Source: Betaproteobacteria bacterium (GTDB taxonomy: Bacteria; Pseudomonadota; Gammaproteobacteria; Burkholderiales; Nitrosomonadaceae). From it: DNA of 5,568 bases. The stretch's first letter is position 1. Every line of letters starts with the position of its first letter. The notes beneath the pieces were generated by a model. The model ran no database searches and had not been told where the DNA came from. It saw nothing but the letters and a program-made list of their open reading frames with translations. The stretch spans positions 1-5,568 of the forward strand of contig JAHZIU010000086.1 of assembly GCA_022601315.1 (NCBI GenBank). The letters run 5' to 3'. Shown here piece after piece: positions 5,273-5,568 of the stretch. The position numbers were made by a program, and so were the translations under genes.

Positions 5273-5568
5273 TTGATAGAGGATTGGGATGATTATCGTT
5301 TTTTCCTGAGTATTGCTGAACATGGTACGCTCAAAGCAACTGCCGCTGCGTTAAAGGTTAATCTTTCGACTGTTCTGCGCCGCATTAATATGCTGGAAAA
5401 GAAAATGGGTGCGCGGTTGTTTGACCGCTCGCACGATGGCTTCACGCTGACGCCAGCAGGTAATATCATGAAGGAACACGCTGAAGTGATGCAACATTCA
5501 GTGATAGAACTACTGCGTAAAGTGAAAGATACCGATCATCAATCTGGTGGTGTGATCAAGCTGGCGAC
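5273..5568 (+). CDS. LysR-family transcriptional regulator, N-terminal part (3' truncated by window edge)
   Basis: The frame is open to the end of the window and gives 98 residues. It begins IEDWDDYRFFLSIAEHGTL, close to the usual LysR opening, and continues with the winged helix-turn-helix: ATAAALKVNLSTVLRRINML at 22-41, then EKKMGARLFDR at 42-52 and GFTLTPAG at 56-63. A helical linker at about 65-88 leads toward the effector-binding domain, which lies outside the window. The start is TTG at 5273. It is the only recognised start codon between the upstream in-frame stop (5258-5260) and the conserved DWDDYRFF, and GGGAG at 5262-5266 has ideal spacing. The gene is co-directional with the exporter rather than divergent as in many LysR/target pairs. 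Its ligand and targets cannot be read from this part. Confidence 0.93.
   Translation, partial: MIEDWDDYRFFLSIAEHGTLKATAAALKVNLSTVLRRINMLEKKMGARLFDRSHDGFTLTPAGNIMKEHAEVMQHSVIELLRKVKDTDHQSGGVIKLA

Overview
The window is a tightly packed, single-strand stretch of bacterial chromosome, all genes on + and moderate GC by eye. The domain styles, Shine-Dalgarno signals and gene order suggest a proteobacterium, probably gamma- or betaproteobacterial. That placement is an impression from sequence style, and no rRNA or other phylogenetic marker is present to test it.

Region 1 (1-531) is the 3' end of a gene for a PDR/VanB-type reductase: the end of an NAD-binding domain followed by a C-terminal plant-type [2Fe-2S] ferredoxin domain. 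Its 5' part, with the flavin domain, lies outside the window. Region 2 (540-4444) is a molybdenum-cofactor (Moco) biosynthesis operon in the order moeA, moaA, moaC, mobA, moaD, moaE. Gaps are 8, 8, 1, 1, -4 and 2 nt counting from the reductase onward, so the reductase gene is very probably on the same transcript. Region 3 (4525-5271) is a TauE/SafE-family membrane exporter, separated from moaE by 80 nt that contain a perfect TATAAT box. Region 4 (5273 to the right edge) is the start of a LysR-type regulator with a TTG start, 1 nt after the exporter gene.

The operon covers most of the pathway. MoaA and MoaC convert GTP to cyclic pyranopterin monophosphate (cPMP). MoaE with thiocarboxylated MoaD makes molybdopterin (MPT). 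MoeA inserts molybdate, and MobA adds GMP to make the guanine-dinucleotide form used by DMSO-reductase-family enzymes. Missing from the window are an MPT adenylyltransferase (MogA/MoaB type), the MoaD-activating enzyme MoeB, and molybdate transport; these must be elsewhere if the pathway is complete.

The catalytic motifs I could check are intact. I see no RNA gene, CRISPR array, mobile element or pseudogene. The points most worth a second look are the operon coupling of a [2Fe-2S] flavoreductase to a dedicated Moco set, the divergent active-site loop of MoeA, a Cys/His-rich tail on MoaE, and ribosome-binding sites built from the C-terminal Gly-Gly codons of MoaA and MoaD. Overall this is a recognisable cofactor operon in an unusual setting. 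I do not see a clearly undescribed system.
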